From NCBI RefSeq assembly GCF_018139145.2, contig NC_059473.1, positions 8,858,503 to 8,922,502 of the forward strand: 64,000 nucleotides of DNA, given 5' to 3'. A program made the position numbers and the translations under genes. Position 1 is the first letter of the stretch; each line of letters starts with the position of its first letter. Shown piece by piece: positions 12,561-26,400 of this stretch. This stretch comes from Gymnogyps californianus (Eukaryota; Chordata; Aves; Accipitriformes; Cathartidae). Below the pieces are notes generated by a model, which saw only the letters and a program-made list of their open reading frames with translations, ran no database searches and had not been told where the DNA came from.

Positions 12561-15500
12561 CCTCAGATGCTTTGAAATGCCATGTGAAGGCATTGATCTC
12601 TCTATAGTAAATGCAAATGGGGCCTGTGAAGCACGGTTCCTTGTCTCCGATTTCACCTTTACACCCCAACAACTGTTGTCAAATACAGAGGCAGAAGACT
12701 GTTTTTCAGGAGCTTTTCCTTCTTGCAGACTACATCAATCTTATCTGAATGGGGCCTCCATCAGTTAACAGTCATCTGTATCTCAATCCCATTTAGATAA
12801 GAAGTCACTCATTTGCTTAATACAGCAATGCCAAAATAAACAGCTGAATATTCTTACCGCGCTGCAAAATCTGCAACCTATATTTCCCTGTTCATCCTCC
12901 CAGTGATTCCAAAGAGAGGACAACCCTGTAATATTCTGCTCAGAAGCTGCCACGTGAAGCTCAAGAGAAGCTTGGTATAATTTTCCAGATTAGGCAGTGA
13001 ATAAAGTTTATCATCACAGCTTCACATCTGCAGTTGTGTCAGTAATACCGTCTAAATGTGTAAGGAAAAAATGCAACAGGCAGCATTTTGCTCCCATCTA
13101 TGCTATTTGTTCAAAATTAACCTGGGCATTTTCACAAAAACTAGATTTAGAGCTGGGTCATCATATCCTAAATCAACTGAAACCAAAGGATTCTACTTGA
13201 AAAGTCTACTTAATCTAGCAGCATATCCCTGACCACCACAGTGAGAACAAGTTGTTCTTCACAAAACCCTTAGAAGACAGCAAGACTGTGAATAACAGCT
13301 AATGATTAATGGAGCACAAGTCTTAAAGTCCTCCAAAGCAAGGCAACCATTAAAAAAAGAAAAAAATAGCAAAAACTCCAATCCTCCCCTTCACTTTCAC
13401 TAAGCAGAAAGAAAATAGAGACAAAGGGTTGCAGCCTAAGGCATTCCCAAGTCAGGAGCAGCTAAGAAACGGCTGAACCTCAGTGAGCACCTAAACCTCA
13501 AGTTAATTGTCTAGGAATTGTTCTTCTCAGAGGCATTCCTCTCTCGCAGATAGCTATTATCCATTTGAAACTATTTTACTGATAAAACAACATGAATATT
13601 TTGATATCATGCAAATTCACTAGATAATTGAGCAGAGCCTTGAAAATCAGATTATCAAATAATCAAAGCAATTATTCTGTCAAATGGTTCATGAATTATG
13701 AGATGAAGGACTCACCCCTCTCCAAATGCTTCTTTTTTCAATTTCTACATCACTAATGTATAAGACTTTTGCACAGCACAATCAATGAAACCTGGCATTT
13801 GATGTCTGCCTGCAGGTTAATCTTGTCTCGTGCTGAATTTATCAGAAGACCTAGAAAGCTAATGGTATTTTCCCAGAGAACCATTTGGAAATTCACAGGT
13901 TTCATTAGCTGCTCAGGTCAGACCAAAAAAAACCAGGTCTCATCATCGACCAAAACACAGGAGGCAGGAAAAGGAAGGAGAGACAGAAACTGTATTTTTG
14001 CAGAATCACTTGTACCAAGCCAAGAACACTGTGCTGCACAAATCTAGTACTCGAAACAACAATAATCACAAATTAATCCCAAAGCCAGGCTTTCACAAGG
14101 CTCTTATACATTCAGATTCAGTTTTATGATAAGAAATTCACACACCTAATTCATTTTCCCACTAGAAATAGATTGGGAATTGCGTATTACGCTAGAAGCA
14201 AATACACCAGGGGATTTGCTGTGTCTGAGATGCTCCAGTCCTGGTTAGCAACTATGAATTCAGAGGGACCACATGGAATAAATACACTTCCCCATAATCA
14301 GACTTGCACTGAACTATATGATATGGTTAGCAGCGATGTTTTTCACACTTTACTTACGGGAACAAATTCTCCTGTTCATTTGCAGACTGATGTACTGAGC
14401 AAAGTCCTAAAATTTCTTTTAAAATTAGCAGCAGCCGTAAGTCTCATGCTGCAGAAAGGCCAGATGAAGCATTGAAGGATTTACCTCTTAAATCACTTCT
14501 GTAGCTAGTGGCAAACTAAAGCTGATATGAAGCACTACGTATATAAACCTGCAGGCTTTCAGAATGCTCTGAACATAAAATAATTAGGAACGGGAGCTGG
14601 AAACGTGTATGTGACAAAATATGCTTCCTGTGTATGTACTTCCTGGCTGTTACAGGTGACAAGAATATGGATGTTAACATTATCTATACCATAATTACTG
14701 TAATTTGTACTAAATAAAGGTGAAGGCTATAATCACGTTTGTATAATAGTATTATAAGGTTTACAAACAGATATGTCTTCTAAAAACTACTACTTTATTT
14801 TTCTTTCAATATTTATGGAAAGATACATTACTAAGGCTAGCAAAGTTCCAGGCTAGAAAGTAAAAATTAAGGTCTGCCATTAGTTTAGGATTTATATTTC
14901 AAAAACTATTTTCTAAATGTTTTTCTATATACTTATAATTCTGCCAGAGGTATTATTTTAATACACATCATGGCATTTGCTAGTTACAAGCACATCAATG
15001 TTGCATACAATTTTCATTTTAATCTGTGCCCAAATATACAGTTTCCGGGGGGGAAAAAAAAAAAAAAAAAAAAGCTTTTAGACTGTTTATGCATTCTTGG
15101 TGTTTGTCCTAAGGTTGTCATATTAAATTTGTTACTCCTATTATGTTGTTCCATTGTATAAAAAAAAGCTACAGTACATATTCTTGATTATTTAAAAAAA
15201 AAAAATAAAAAATCCAAATTCGCTAGTTAATATCCAGAAACATCCTTCCAGTCCAGGCAGAACACATCAACAAGTTTATTTCTTCACTGGATCAAATTTT
15301 CAAATACAGAAATAAATCTCAAAATCTTGTCATAGACTATGCTCACTAAGGGTCATGCAGTTCCTAGAGGCTGAAAGAACCTGAATTAAGAATCCATATA
15401 CAGACAAACCTAAACTTTCTAAAATAATGAGATAGCATTTGTAGCAAGATTTGTACCATCATGTTCGTTACTATATGCTACACCCTGCTCTCTCTAGTAC

Positions 15501-17251
15501 ATGTAACCCATGATTTTTAATTGCTTCTTAGTCACAAGAGTTTCTAAACATCAATCTCAACCATCATTGAACTTGTGAATGGATTGGGACTTCGGTCACC
15601 GCAGGATCAAGGCTTTGGCATAAGCATTGCAGGTTTCAGAACAAACTCATTTAAAATATTGTCTTAGAAGTTTTTAGTTAGTTACTTACAGCTATAGTGC
15701 TTTACACTACTTACAATTGAACACTAGAAGCATCCAAATGTCCAGAATTTCGCGTTCAATGTGAGCATACTACCTAAATCTTATATATTCATTAAATATA
15801 CAGTCACTGATGCCAGTAAATGAGAAAATCCAATGGTAAAACCAGCAGAGCTTCAGGCCGGCCAGCTCTGATGCAACAAGCTTTTGACTTCTGCTGCCAA
15901 AGCAACTCCTAAGCTCCAGGAGCTCACTAGTTACATGGCAACTGGCTCACCAGCCCTGCAAACCAAGTACCTCAAAGTTATTGCTTCCTCATCCTTTTCC
16001 CTTTCAAAGTAATCCCAGGAGATTTACATAAATTTTACATTTAATGAAACGCTACAGCTGCACAGTTACAAACCAGAATCAGAGCAGTCAGACAGCCAAG
16101 ATCCCAGCCGAAATGCTGCCCTAAGTGCTCTGCACAAGTCTGCTGCCTTACTGTTTCTGGTTTAATTTCTCTACTTGTATTCTTCCTTAGGAGGGAGAAC
16201 TCTGCATCTCTGATAAGACTTTAAAAAATAATTTAATAATTATATAAATACACAGAAATTGCCTAATTATCCTTGAGACTATTGGGGGGGGGGGGGAGAA
16301 TAAAAATCCCCAAATCTCCACCAACCATGTCTTGAAAGTTAGTCAAAAATCGCATTTCTGGGTCAGTGATCCTGGACAGCGATCCTGGAGAGAATCTCCT
16401 CCAGAATCCAAGGCTGCTCTCCTAAAATTAATGGCTTCACCTCAAACTCATCCCCTCACCATTATCTGTGCCAGCATTTCGTGTTGAAGATTTCTTCCAC
16501 TTATTACTTATCAAGAGCACCAGATGTATGGACTACTTAAGAAGAAAATGGAGATCCTTCCCTGGCAGTCACTCAAAAGAGGAATATGGAGGCAAAAGAA
16601 AAGGACAGTGAGATCAGTCAGTGGTGGTTACGTGAACAGTTCATGCCTCTTCATTCATCATTACAGAGCTGAATTACTCCTAAACAATAAGTAGTACTAG
16701 TAAAGAGTCTAAAAAGAACTTAAGAAAGGATTACAGAACTGGTGTCTGTTCTATTTTAAAAGCAAACATATATATAATATATTGGGTGGTCGCGGGCAGT
16801 ATGGATGGATGAAACAAGAACTGGCTTCACTGAGATACAAAACATTTCCTGTCTCTCTTGTCTGAGATGCAAAATACTCCCAGTAAAAAATGGACAGACT
16901 ACTTTTGAGTTTTGAAAAATGTTAAATATTTAAAAAGATTTTTTAAATAAGCTTGCAACAGATGTTTTGAATTCAATATATTTTCAAAAACATTCACATA
17001 CTATTTCTGAAAAACTTGAGAAATATTTTCTGCTCTAAGTTTCATGCAATTCTTACAGGTATGCAAAGCAAAGAGCAGCTTGTGAACTCCTTCAGTTGAC
17101 AAGAGCCTCGAGTTCACTCCAACAGAATGATACTCTGTCAAACAAAGAGATTTCTGATAAGCAGAGGATATTATCTTCAGAAATAAAAAGAAGGAATATA
17201 TAACTCTCATTGACACTACTGATGAGAGCCTTTCCTCCAGAACACTATACT

Positions 17252-17274
17252 AAAAAAAAAAAAAAAAAAAAAAA
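17252..17274 (+). repeat. Poly(A) run, 23 nt
   Basis: There are 23 consecutive A in the left-hand intron. Similar 18-20 nt runs occur at 10812-10829 (T), 15054-15073 (A, after seven G) and 20263-20282 (A). Confidence 0.9.
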
Positions 17275-18804
17275 GGAAGCCAGACAGCATTGTTTCCTAA
17301 CGGCTATAAAATACAATCTTAACTGTCCCATACTTAATGTACCTGAAAAACCCTGTCATCCAAGCAACAGTCTCTAATCCTCCAAGATTCATGATATTGA
17401 TGTGTTACTGCAATATATCGTGCGCACTCATTTCCCTGGTGGGAAGAGCAGATGGGGGTAGAGGCAGATCACATGGTAACTTTGGCTTGAAGGTTTAAGT
17501 TTACGTAGACGTTCCTTCTGTTTCAGATATGGATATTATGCATCCATTCAGTCATGTAAGACGACAAAAACCAGACCGGCGGAAGGGGAAGCTGGCTCAA
17601 TTACGACCTAAAATTCTTTAAAAATTATAAACGGTCCTTTTGTGCTTTAGACTGTGAAAGATACAAATAGGTATTTATATACAGACCTCCATACATCAAA
17701 TACAAATACACAAATTCTTACATTCTGTTAAATAAGCTAGAAGTCAATAGCTTTGGCACTCCTGCAGAAATCTTGCCTACACACATATGTCCTTATCTCC
17801 ATGAATGAATCTATAAATGCAAGCATACCTTTTAGCTTCTCCTTGGCAGCTCTCTATGGACTTACTAATATTTTAAGTCGAGAATCACTATTAGTAATAA
17901 AAATGCCTCAATAGTAGGTGCTTCTCTTAACACCATGTAGAGATTTTTTTGCACACGGAAAGAGGTTTCAAGAAGACTGACAGGCAACTCCACAAGCAGA
18001 GCCTACAGCGAAAGCCCCACAAAACCTGGTCTAGATACCTGGATGCAAGTAGGAATTAAGGACATCCACATGCATGAGAGACTTCATAAACTTTGGGTTT
18101 GGGTAGGGAAAGAAAAATATACAACTGTTCCTCTGCTCTCCTTTGAAACAGGGAAGAGACAAGAAAGTGGCAAGGAGAGCACTGGCCATTACAACAGTGC
18201 ATCACTCACACTTGCTGAACTAACAGAGATGGGAGAGTGAGTTTTCCCTCACAGCAAGACGGGGATCAGGAAGGGAAGGTTTACTGCAGAAACCAGCAGC
18301 CCAGTAATATTTCAAAACCATGAACTGATACAAAAAGATGAAGGAGGAGGGAAAAAAGGAGAATCTTACTCCGAAAGTTTTCACTTCTCTATTAAAGAGC
18401 CCATTTGCTCCTGTTTCTGACTAATGACAAACAAAAAGTATATTCATTACAGAGACTACTGCAACTGAAAGCCAAGTATGGTCTTAATTAAAATTCCAAA
18501 AATACTAAGAGAGTCATTAACAATCTAGCAGCGTAAGAAAGCTGAAGCCGGGCAAATGACAATCATGTAGACCTAAAAAAACCAGACACTGTAAAATGCT
18601 TGGTATTTATCTGCCACTGGCACAATCTCACCCTGCTGCAGTTTCTTCAGTCTTTCAAAATTTGCATGTGACACATTTCAATTAGATATCCAGTTGTCAG
18701 CAGCCACTTAATTACATTCGAAGAAATGGGCAGGTATATAAAATATATGCCATATTGTAAGACTGGAAGACATTAGATAGTTTCTGCTTCTGAAAGAGAT
18801 ACTC

Positions 18805-18810
<6 letters not shown>

Positions 18811-18836
<26 letters not shown>
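18811..18836 (+). repeat. Poly(A) run, 26 nt
   Basis: Six T then 26 A, inside the long left-hand intron. No recognisable element body lies upstream that would make it a retroposon tail. Confidence 0.9.
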
Positions 18837-21800
18837 CACCAAAACCTTCCTAATAAATCAGTTTGCCAATACATTCCTTCGGGAATTCAGTGGCAGCAAC
18901 GTGAAATGCAAGATCATCAAATTATTAAAATATTGATGTAGTAACTCAGAGCTGAGCAACTAATGAGCTGTAAAGTTCACTTCTAAAAGCAGGACACTCA
19001 TACATTAAACACGTCCACAGTATTTTCGCTGTTCATTATAAATATTAATTTAGAGTTGGAAGGTGAACTATGCAAAATAAAATTCAACTCTGATGGATTC
19101 TGATAACATTGCTTTTAAGGATCAAGTTTCTTTGGAATAATATACAGTAACTAAGGATGCAACTTTGCCAAGTTTGGTATTAAAATGCATTTTAGCATCA
19201 TGGTGAATCCCAAATTAGGTCAATGACAGCTGAGCAGAAGCAGACAGATGATTTTCAATTTACCATACAAACTGAACTCCTACTCACGTTGCAAAACTAA
19301 TCCAAAATTACCATAATTAAGACTATTTTAAATAAAGGTAAAAATCTGGGAAGCCATCGATCATTCACATACGTAACCCTGATAATGAAATTCCTTCAAA
19401 GAAAGCAAACACCAAATCTTTACTACAGCACACGATATGTGTTTCATCCATCACAATGTGCTCTTCCCCTCTGATAAACAAGGACACAGTAGTTTGTAGA
19501 AATGCTGACAAGTAGGAGAAACCAACTGCCCATTAGCTAGGTTTCTTCTGCCCACAAACTTGCCATTTTCTTGTGGTGCCCTAAGTCTCAAAGCAGGAGT
19601 GGACACAACAGCCTGTACTATGTAAAATAGAGAAGACAACATCAGTGCTGCAAGGGTTTCCAAAACAGATACTTAAGTGACAATACCTATCTAAAAGCAG
19701 TAGATGACATGATCAAACGCTTATCTCGCTTCTCCTGAACTTTTGTGTGCTTTGTACTTAGCAAAGATACGCATACTTGAACCTCACTGATAATTTATTG
19801 AACTTTGTTGTGAAGCGGAGGCTCAATAAAGGCTGGAAGAAAATACAACTAAAGCTATAGATCTATTGTTTCAGAAAGTAACATGACTAAACATTTCTTT
19901 CAAGTATATTAGAAGCCAAAACACGTTACTATGTTTCTCCAAAGAGTATCACATTTTAGGGAAAGTTATATTGGCAAACTTGTAAGACTTGGTATTTGCC
20001 CTGACTTACAAAAATTGTTGAGAAGGGAACAAATAACTTAATAAAATATACTATAATGCGTTTCATATGTGGAAATTAGAAATTTATTCATCTGCATAGT
20101 TAAACCAATATTCCCGTTAATGTACTATATGTGAATCTCAATAAGTTTACCTAAGACACTGACATATGGCAACACAGAAGTGTCAATAAGAAACAAACTG
20201 GCACATTAAACTAGAGAATGTATTGACCTTGCAAGCGTGGCCGCAAACAGAGGGAAGAAGGTAAAAAAAAAAAAAAAAAAAAGGCAGCAAAAGAAAACCG
20301 CCTATAAGATACCTATAAAGTGAGTGGTGTAGAGAATGGAAAATATAGATAAAATCCACAGGAAAAACATGAACTATTAACTACAACAAAAACAACTTCA
20401 GCTGGGAAGACTCCAAGATGAAGAAAACTATGTACCTTTGCTCTAGGCTGGGATTTTTTCTCAGTTGTATGCTCTGGGATGCTGGACTTTATTTTGACCT
20501 AGTAATACCACTCCTATGTTCTCAGGGTTCTTCAAAACAAACAAACAAAAAACAAAAAACCCCCCACTCCCTCCTGTAACACTGAAAAAGTCTGAATTTG
20601 TACTGTGAATCACAAATGCTTGATTGAAAAAGGTGACATTAATATGCTGCAGCACATGGGACATTTTAATAGTGGTTTTAAGAACATCGGATTCCTCCTG
20701 TATCTGATTACTACATACAAGAAAGAAGTTGATCTCCCTCTGACATAACTGTAAAAGCCAAATTCAATTGGTCCTCAATGTACTGTCAGGACCGATAACG
20801 GACTCTGAAAAAGACTACTCAAACACATTTTCCTAAATGGGGAAGATCATTCTGCAGAGGGATTCAGGTGGCCCTTTTCTATTTCAACTGGATGACTGTC
20901 TAGCTGTTTTTTCAAGAGTTAGATGCAATTAGGATATTACTGTTGACAGACGATAACTCTAACATCCAAGAGGAAATGGCAATTCATTCAAACCAAAAAT
21001 ATGATACTGATGTTCATTCACAAGTAATATTTTTAAAGGCATTTGTGGAAAGACACCATTTCAATTTTCCATTCAAAACTAATTTTTACCTTTAAAAATT
21101 TTCTGAAAAATCAGAAAAGATGACCTAATTTTCTTTTTCTTTTCTCTCTTTTTTTTTTAAAAAAAGCCCTTTTCCTTAGATATTTGGTGCGTGGTAGTTT
21201 CAATTTCTGGTTTTCATACTGTTTTGGAATGGGAATGATCTTAAGACCCAGAATCTCCACAAAACACTGATCTACATATTTTACTCTTTAAAACTCAAGG
21301 TTGTTCCATGTTCAATTAGTTTTTAGCTTAAAGAATATGTCAATGAAGACCAAGAAAGCATTTGTAAACTATTGCATTTCTCTCTTTCTTGAACATATTA
21401 ATGTTTTTTAATGTATTGCTCATGAATATATGGCCCAGGATTCTTTACTTGTGCCAACTCTCAAATCAGGATCACTTCCATTGCTTGAATGATATATTTC
21501 TTCTAATATCCAAAGGCACAAGTAGAAAGGAAGCAAAATATTAATAAGTAAAAGTTAGATGTGGAAACCAAGAACTGTAATTCTACAAACGCTCACTCCA
21601 ATGAACTAAAGCTCTGTCAGGCACAGCTCCTCATATCCTGAATGCCCAGAGTCTCTGAGGTGGTCAGAAAGATCAATTTTCCATTTTGCAGAAACCTGGA
21701 AGCCACTATTACAAAGGGTATCTGTGGAACAACACTGCTCTTTTAAATGAGGAGCTGTCAGGATGACATGATCTGACTGCAAGTATCTTGCAATGAACAA

Positions 21801-21969
21801 AACAGCAACCTCCAGGGAACGATGCCAGTCAGTAGTAAAGGGAATTAATGGCTAGAGGCAACAGACAGAGTCACAGTTTCACTGCAACATCCATCCTGTA
21901 TCCAGCAGCCTTGGAGCTTTAAACTGCTGAAGGGCTTGCCAATCTTACTGGAAGCATATGGCCGAGACG

Positions 21970-23262
21970 AATAGTAGAACAGTTTGGGCTGGAAGGGACC
22001 TTTAAAGGTCATCTCGTCCAAAACCCCTTGCGATGAGCAGGGACATCTTCAACTAGATCAGGTTGCTCACAGACCTGTCCGACCTGACCTTGAATGTTTC
22101 CAGGGATGGGGCATCTACCACCTCTCTGGGCAACCTGTGCCAGTGTTTCACCACCCTCATTGTAAAAAATTTCTTCCTTCTATCTAGTCTAAATCTACCC
22201 TCTTCTAGTTTAAAACCATCACCCCTTGTCCTATTGCAACAGGCCCTGCTAAAAAGTTTGTCCCCATCTTTCTTATAAGCCCCTTTTAGGTATTGAAAGG
22301 CTGCAATAAGGTTTCCCCGGAGCCTCCTCTTCTCCAGGCTGAATAACCCCAACTCTCTCAGCCTTTCCTCATAGGAACACCTCATAGGAGAGGTGTTCCA
22401 TCCCTCTGATCGTTTTCCCTTTGATCCCTCCTCCGGACCCGCTCCAACAGGTCCATGTCTTTCCTGTGCTAAGGGCTCCAGAGCCGGACGCAGTACTCCA
22501 GGTGCAGGTCTCATCAGAGCGGAGCAGAGGGGCAGAATCACCTCCCTCGACCTGCTGGCCACGCTTCTTTTGACGCAGCCCAGGATACGGTCGGCCTTCT
22601 GGGCTGCGAGCGCACGTTGCCGCCTCACGTCCGGCTTTTCATCCACCAGTACCCCCAGGCCCTTCTCGGCAGGGCTGCTCTCGATCCCTTCATGCCCCAG
22701 CCTGTATTGATACCGGGGCTTGCCCTGACCCAGGTGCAGGACCCTGCAGCACTTGGCCTTGTTGAACCTCATGAGGTTCACAGGGGCCCGCTTCTCAAGC
22801 TTGTCCAGGTCCCTCTGGATGGCATCCTGTCCCTCAGGCATGTCAACCGCACCACTCAGCCTGGTGTCGTCTGCAAATTTGCTGAGGGTGCACTGGATCC
22901 CACTGTCTATGTCATTGATGAAGATATGAAACAGTACTCATCCCAACATGGACCCCTGAGGGACACCACTTGTCACCGATCTCCATCTGGACATTGAGCC
23001 ATTGACCGCTACCCTCTGGATGCGACCATCCAACCACTTCCTCATCCACTGAACAGTCCACCCATCAAATCCATCTCTCTCCAATTTAGAGAGAAGGATG
23101 TTGTGGGGGACCGTGTCAAAGTCCTTACAGAAGTCCAGATAGATGACGTCCATAGCTCTTCCCTTGTCCACTGATGTAGTCACACCATCACAGAAGGCCA
23201 CTAGGTTGGTCAGGCAGGACTTGCCCTTGGTGAAGCCATGCAGGCTGTCTCAAATCACCTCC
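21970..23262 (-). mobile_element. CR1 LINE, 5'-truncated copy A (RT C-terminal half and 3' end)
   Basis: The element is about 1.3 kb and inserted on the minus strand, so it has the same orientation as KIF16B. Reading it from the right, the reverse-transcriptase part includes [13 protein letters not shown] (the usual FSKAFDTV region) and [10 protein letters not shown], then FADD, then the CR1 C-terminal signature ([50 protein letters not shown]). The reading frame is broken between the GVPQGSMLG and FADD parts. The 3' end reads CCAGCCCAAACTGTTCTACT, a degenerate CR1 tail. It is nearly identical to the copy at 50863-51847. It carries no intact full-length ORF and cannot move by itself. Confidence 0.93.
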
Positions 23263-23348
23263 CTTTTTAAGCAAACACCTTTCAAAAACCTTATTTTCAA
23301 GTCTCTGCCTCCGCCCTTTTCTGCAAAAGAAGTTTTACCATAACTTAC

Positions 23349-23438
23349 CTCTGGGTACTTCAGTTTTAAAGTTCTATGCATTTCTCGAAAACGACTGTAC
23401 CGCCTGAATACTGTCCATGTGTCATCCAGGACTGTTAT
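23349..23438 (-). CDS. KIF16B: KIF16B exon: PX domain, PI3P-binding RRYS motif
   Basis: This 90-nt exon (30 codons, phase 0 at both ends) reads ITVLDDTWTVFRRYSRFREM followed by HRTLKLKYPE. RRYSRF is the PX-family signature whose second Arg contacts the 3-phosphate of PI3P, the lipid that brings KIF16B to early endosomes. The acceptor is tgatatag and the donor GAG|gtaagt, which is consensus. The rest of the PX domain (the proline loop and the second lipid-binding basic residues) should be in further exons, but none is visible down to position 1. A CR1 insertion begins about 90 nt downstream of this exon in the intron. Confidence 0.96.
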
Positions 23439-26400
23439 CTATATCAGACAATATAAAAAGAAGAAACAGAAGTAAAACCACACAACGCACAACACTAAAA
23501 ACCATGCAGTATACAAGGTTATCAAATTAAAACGGGCAATTCTTAGTTCCCTTAAATCTGCAAGCTTTTATAGGCTTACTTAATTTTTCTTTCATTACAG
23601 TGACAGAACTGTATTTAATAAGGAGCACTGATTGCAAAGCAAAAAAACTGAACACGTTTATTCCTTATTCCGGAGTGGTTTGACAAGGCTGTAAACACAT
23701 TAAAATATCCCCAATCCCCAGTCATTCCTTGGTGCAGCTCTGCAGCTCTCAGCATTACAATCAGTGGGTGTTCCATTAACGAACGAGTAACATCCAGCAC
23801 AAGTGTAGCGTAGCCTCTCTATACATTCATAGAAATGTATATTCTCATATACTCACACACATATACATAGATATACACAATTAATAAATACACGTTCCTC
23901 GGACACAGAGAGTTCATTACCACGTAAAAAGGGATTCCTATTTGTAGGGTAAAAAAATTACATATGCCAGCTTTCAGTAGAAGATACTCCTTTAAAATAC
24001 TCCTGGTCTGTGTCATCAATATGTTGATGAACATCCCGTTTATACAGGAAGTTTCATTAAAATCAACAGAATTACTCCTGTGAATAAAGCGCATAGCAAC
24101 AGGAGCTAAGAGGGAGGGTAAGCCAACCTTACCATCAGTTATTCACAAAATCCTCACTGGAACTGAGAAACCAACAAAAATTTCAGGGAAAGAAAATTTT
24201 TCACTGTCTGAAATTAGGTGAAATGAAAGACATTTGTAAGTGGGTCATAAAAGTGCTGAGACTGGAGCCTTTGATTTTACAACCAAGTCTTTCTGTAGCT
24301 CTGGTGATCCAAGGCTACCAAGAAGCAATGCTGCAGGGAGAGGTGGGCATTCTTCTACATCGACTACTACAGCTGGAGAAAGCCATCTGGCATTGCCTAA
24401 ACCTGAAAAGACTGTTGCTTTTTTAATCTAACAGGCCTAATACATGATATTACCTCCGCCTAGCTATGATTTTATGCACGAAGATCAAAAATAAGCATTT
24501 TCATAGAACACACTTCACAAAGACAGGGACTTTTTAATCTTAAAGTGACTCCTAAAATTAACAAGGAGTTCCCTCACTATTGAGCGTATCAGAAAGTTAC
24601 GGAGGCAAAGAAAGTTGCAATGGAGCAGGATAACAGAGTAGGAGAAAAAGAAACCAGAGCAATAAAGTCAGGGGAAGTCAGCATCCAAGCACCATTGTTG
24701 ACAACTGCTACCTCACGCTCGCAACAAACTCATCTCTGGCCCACCCTTCCCCATCCCGGCTGCCTTTGCTGCTGTATACAGAACAGGAAAACTGGGGGAA
24801 GTGTTTTGGAAACCAAAAATTACTGTGTGTCTTATGACATCAGGAACCCGGTTTTGGGTTTGGTTTTTTTTTTTTTCCTATTTTTACCTCTATTTTTAAC
24901 TAAAATATGTAAGTAAAAAAACCCCTAGCCTTCTCAAAACTTTTCACAAACCTTAAAACATAGGTTCTTCTAGCACATCTCCACAATGCAAATTCATTTT
25001 TTCTGATAAAATTCATCTGTCATGTCACCAATAAGCTTGACTACTACTATTAGGACGCCTGCATGATGGACTATATTCTCTCAATACATTGTTAACAGTG
25101 GCTCAAACTTTATAAATCAGGTGAATGGATTTAACATGCATAGGCAGGTTTAACTAAAAAAGTAACTATTCAGGAATATGCATGTTACACTGATCTCAAT
25201 TAACCAATTAACCATTTTGTTCTGAATAATTACTTTAAAGTAAAGGGCTTTGTGATTTCAATGTTCAAGTAACCTTTAGAGTGTAGCGGGTAATCATAAA
25301 ATAAAGATGTTACTCATTCCTGCTTTCTTTTTGCTTTAATTCTGTATTTTAATATTTCTGAGTCGTGAAATTTTGCTGTGATAATTTCATTTGTACACGA
25401 TCTTTATTCAGAAGTGACCTCTTTTTTCCCCTAAGATTTTCACAGAAGCATGCCTTTAGGGGAGCAACCCAGCACAAAGCATCCAGGACTCTTCCAGCTA
25501 CACAGCCTGGGGAAGAGCGTGTATGTCAGCTTGCCAGTGATGTTGATGGCTGTGCATCTGACAGCTGTCCAGGTGATAGGGTGGTACCAAACTTACCCAA
25601 ATCAAATTGCCCACAGCCAATTATTTATTAGCTTTCTTCTACAAAGTTTAACAAACAACTTGTTAGAGACGGACAGGAAGAAAAACAGCAAAGCCATATA
25701 TCTGTGCTGCCTAAAAACTGAAGCATTTTCTCTAGAGTGTTCTCCGGTGGCTTGGCTTGACCTGACTTGCTCCCTGTCATCCTCTTCGTTTACTTTCCTA
25801 ATTCTTGTAATGAAACTAGCAGGTAATGCATTGCAAAATGTTATTGTTGTTACTGCTGGTGTTATTGGAAAATTAATTTCAAAGCTAAACAAAATCTTAA
25901 TCGGTCCCCAAAGCTCAACAATAACGTCATTAGGACAGACAGGATCAAAATCCACTCATATAAAGAGGAGCATTACAGTGCACCTAGCACAGCAATAGCA
26001 TTTCTACAACAGGGCCTTTTACTCCTACAGCTGATCTAACCAGTTTGGGCTGGGATTCTTTTCCCCTATTTAAAAAAAGCTGTATGACAGACTATATACA
26101 GTCTGTAAGTATGGGACGGGGACATTTGCAGATCTTTTGAACAAAACACACGAAAAAGCCAGTTTTGAAAGAATATCAAACAGGATAAATAACATGAGAG
26201 AACTCAGAACAACAAGGGAAAGCTGAATAAAAACGAGAAGGCTTATCTACAACTTCTCCTCTTGTCAGAGGATCCCCTGTAGGGCTGTGCCCGATTCCAG
26301 GCTTTGCTTCCATCGCTTGCTCTCAGGAGACCCTGCGTGCCTTGATGTGAGCTGGAGTTCCCCCTTCCCTGCTGCCTCACTGCTCCTTCTGCCCTCCATC

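Larger units (their letters stand above)
1..21969. other. KIF16B intron (left part), no exons seen
   Basis: AT-rich sequence downstream of the last visible PX exon. I searched the minus strand by eye for the expected remaining PX residues (FPPKKLFGN, HLEKYLRDFF, LSKHTICEF) and did not find them. It holds homopolymer runs, the pyrimidine tract near 6.4 kb, the GC-rich patches near 7 and 12.4 kb and the coding-like tract near 2.2 kb. Short open frames on both strands here look like chance. Confidence 0.7.
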
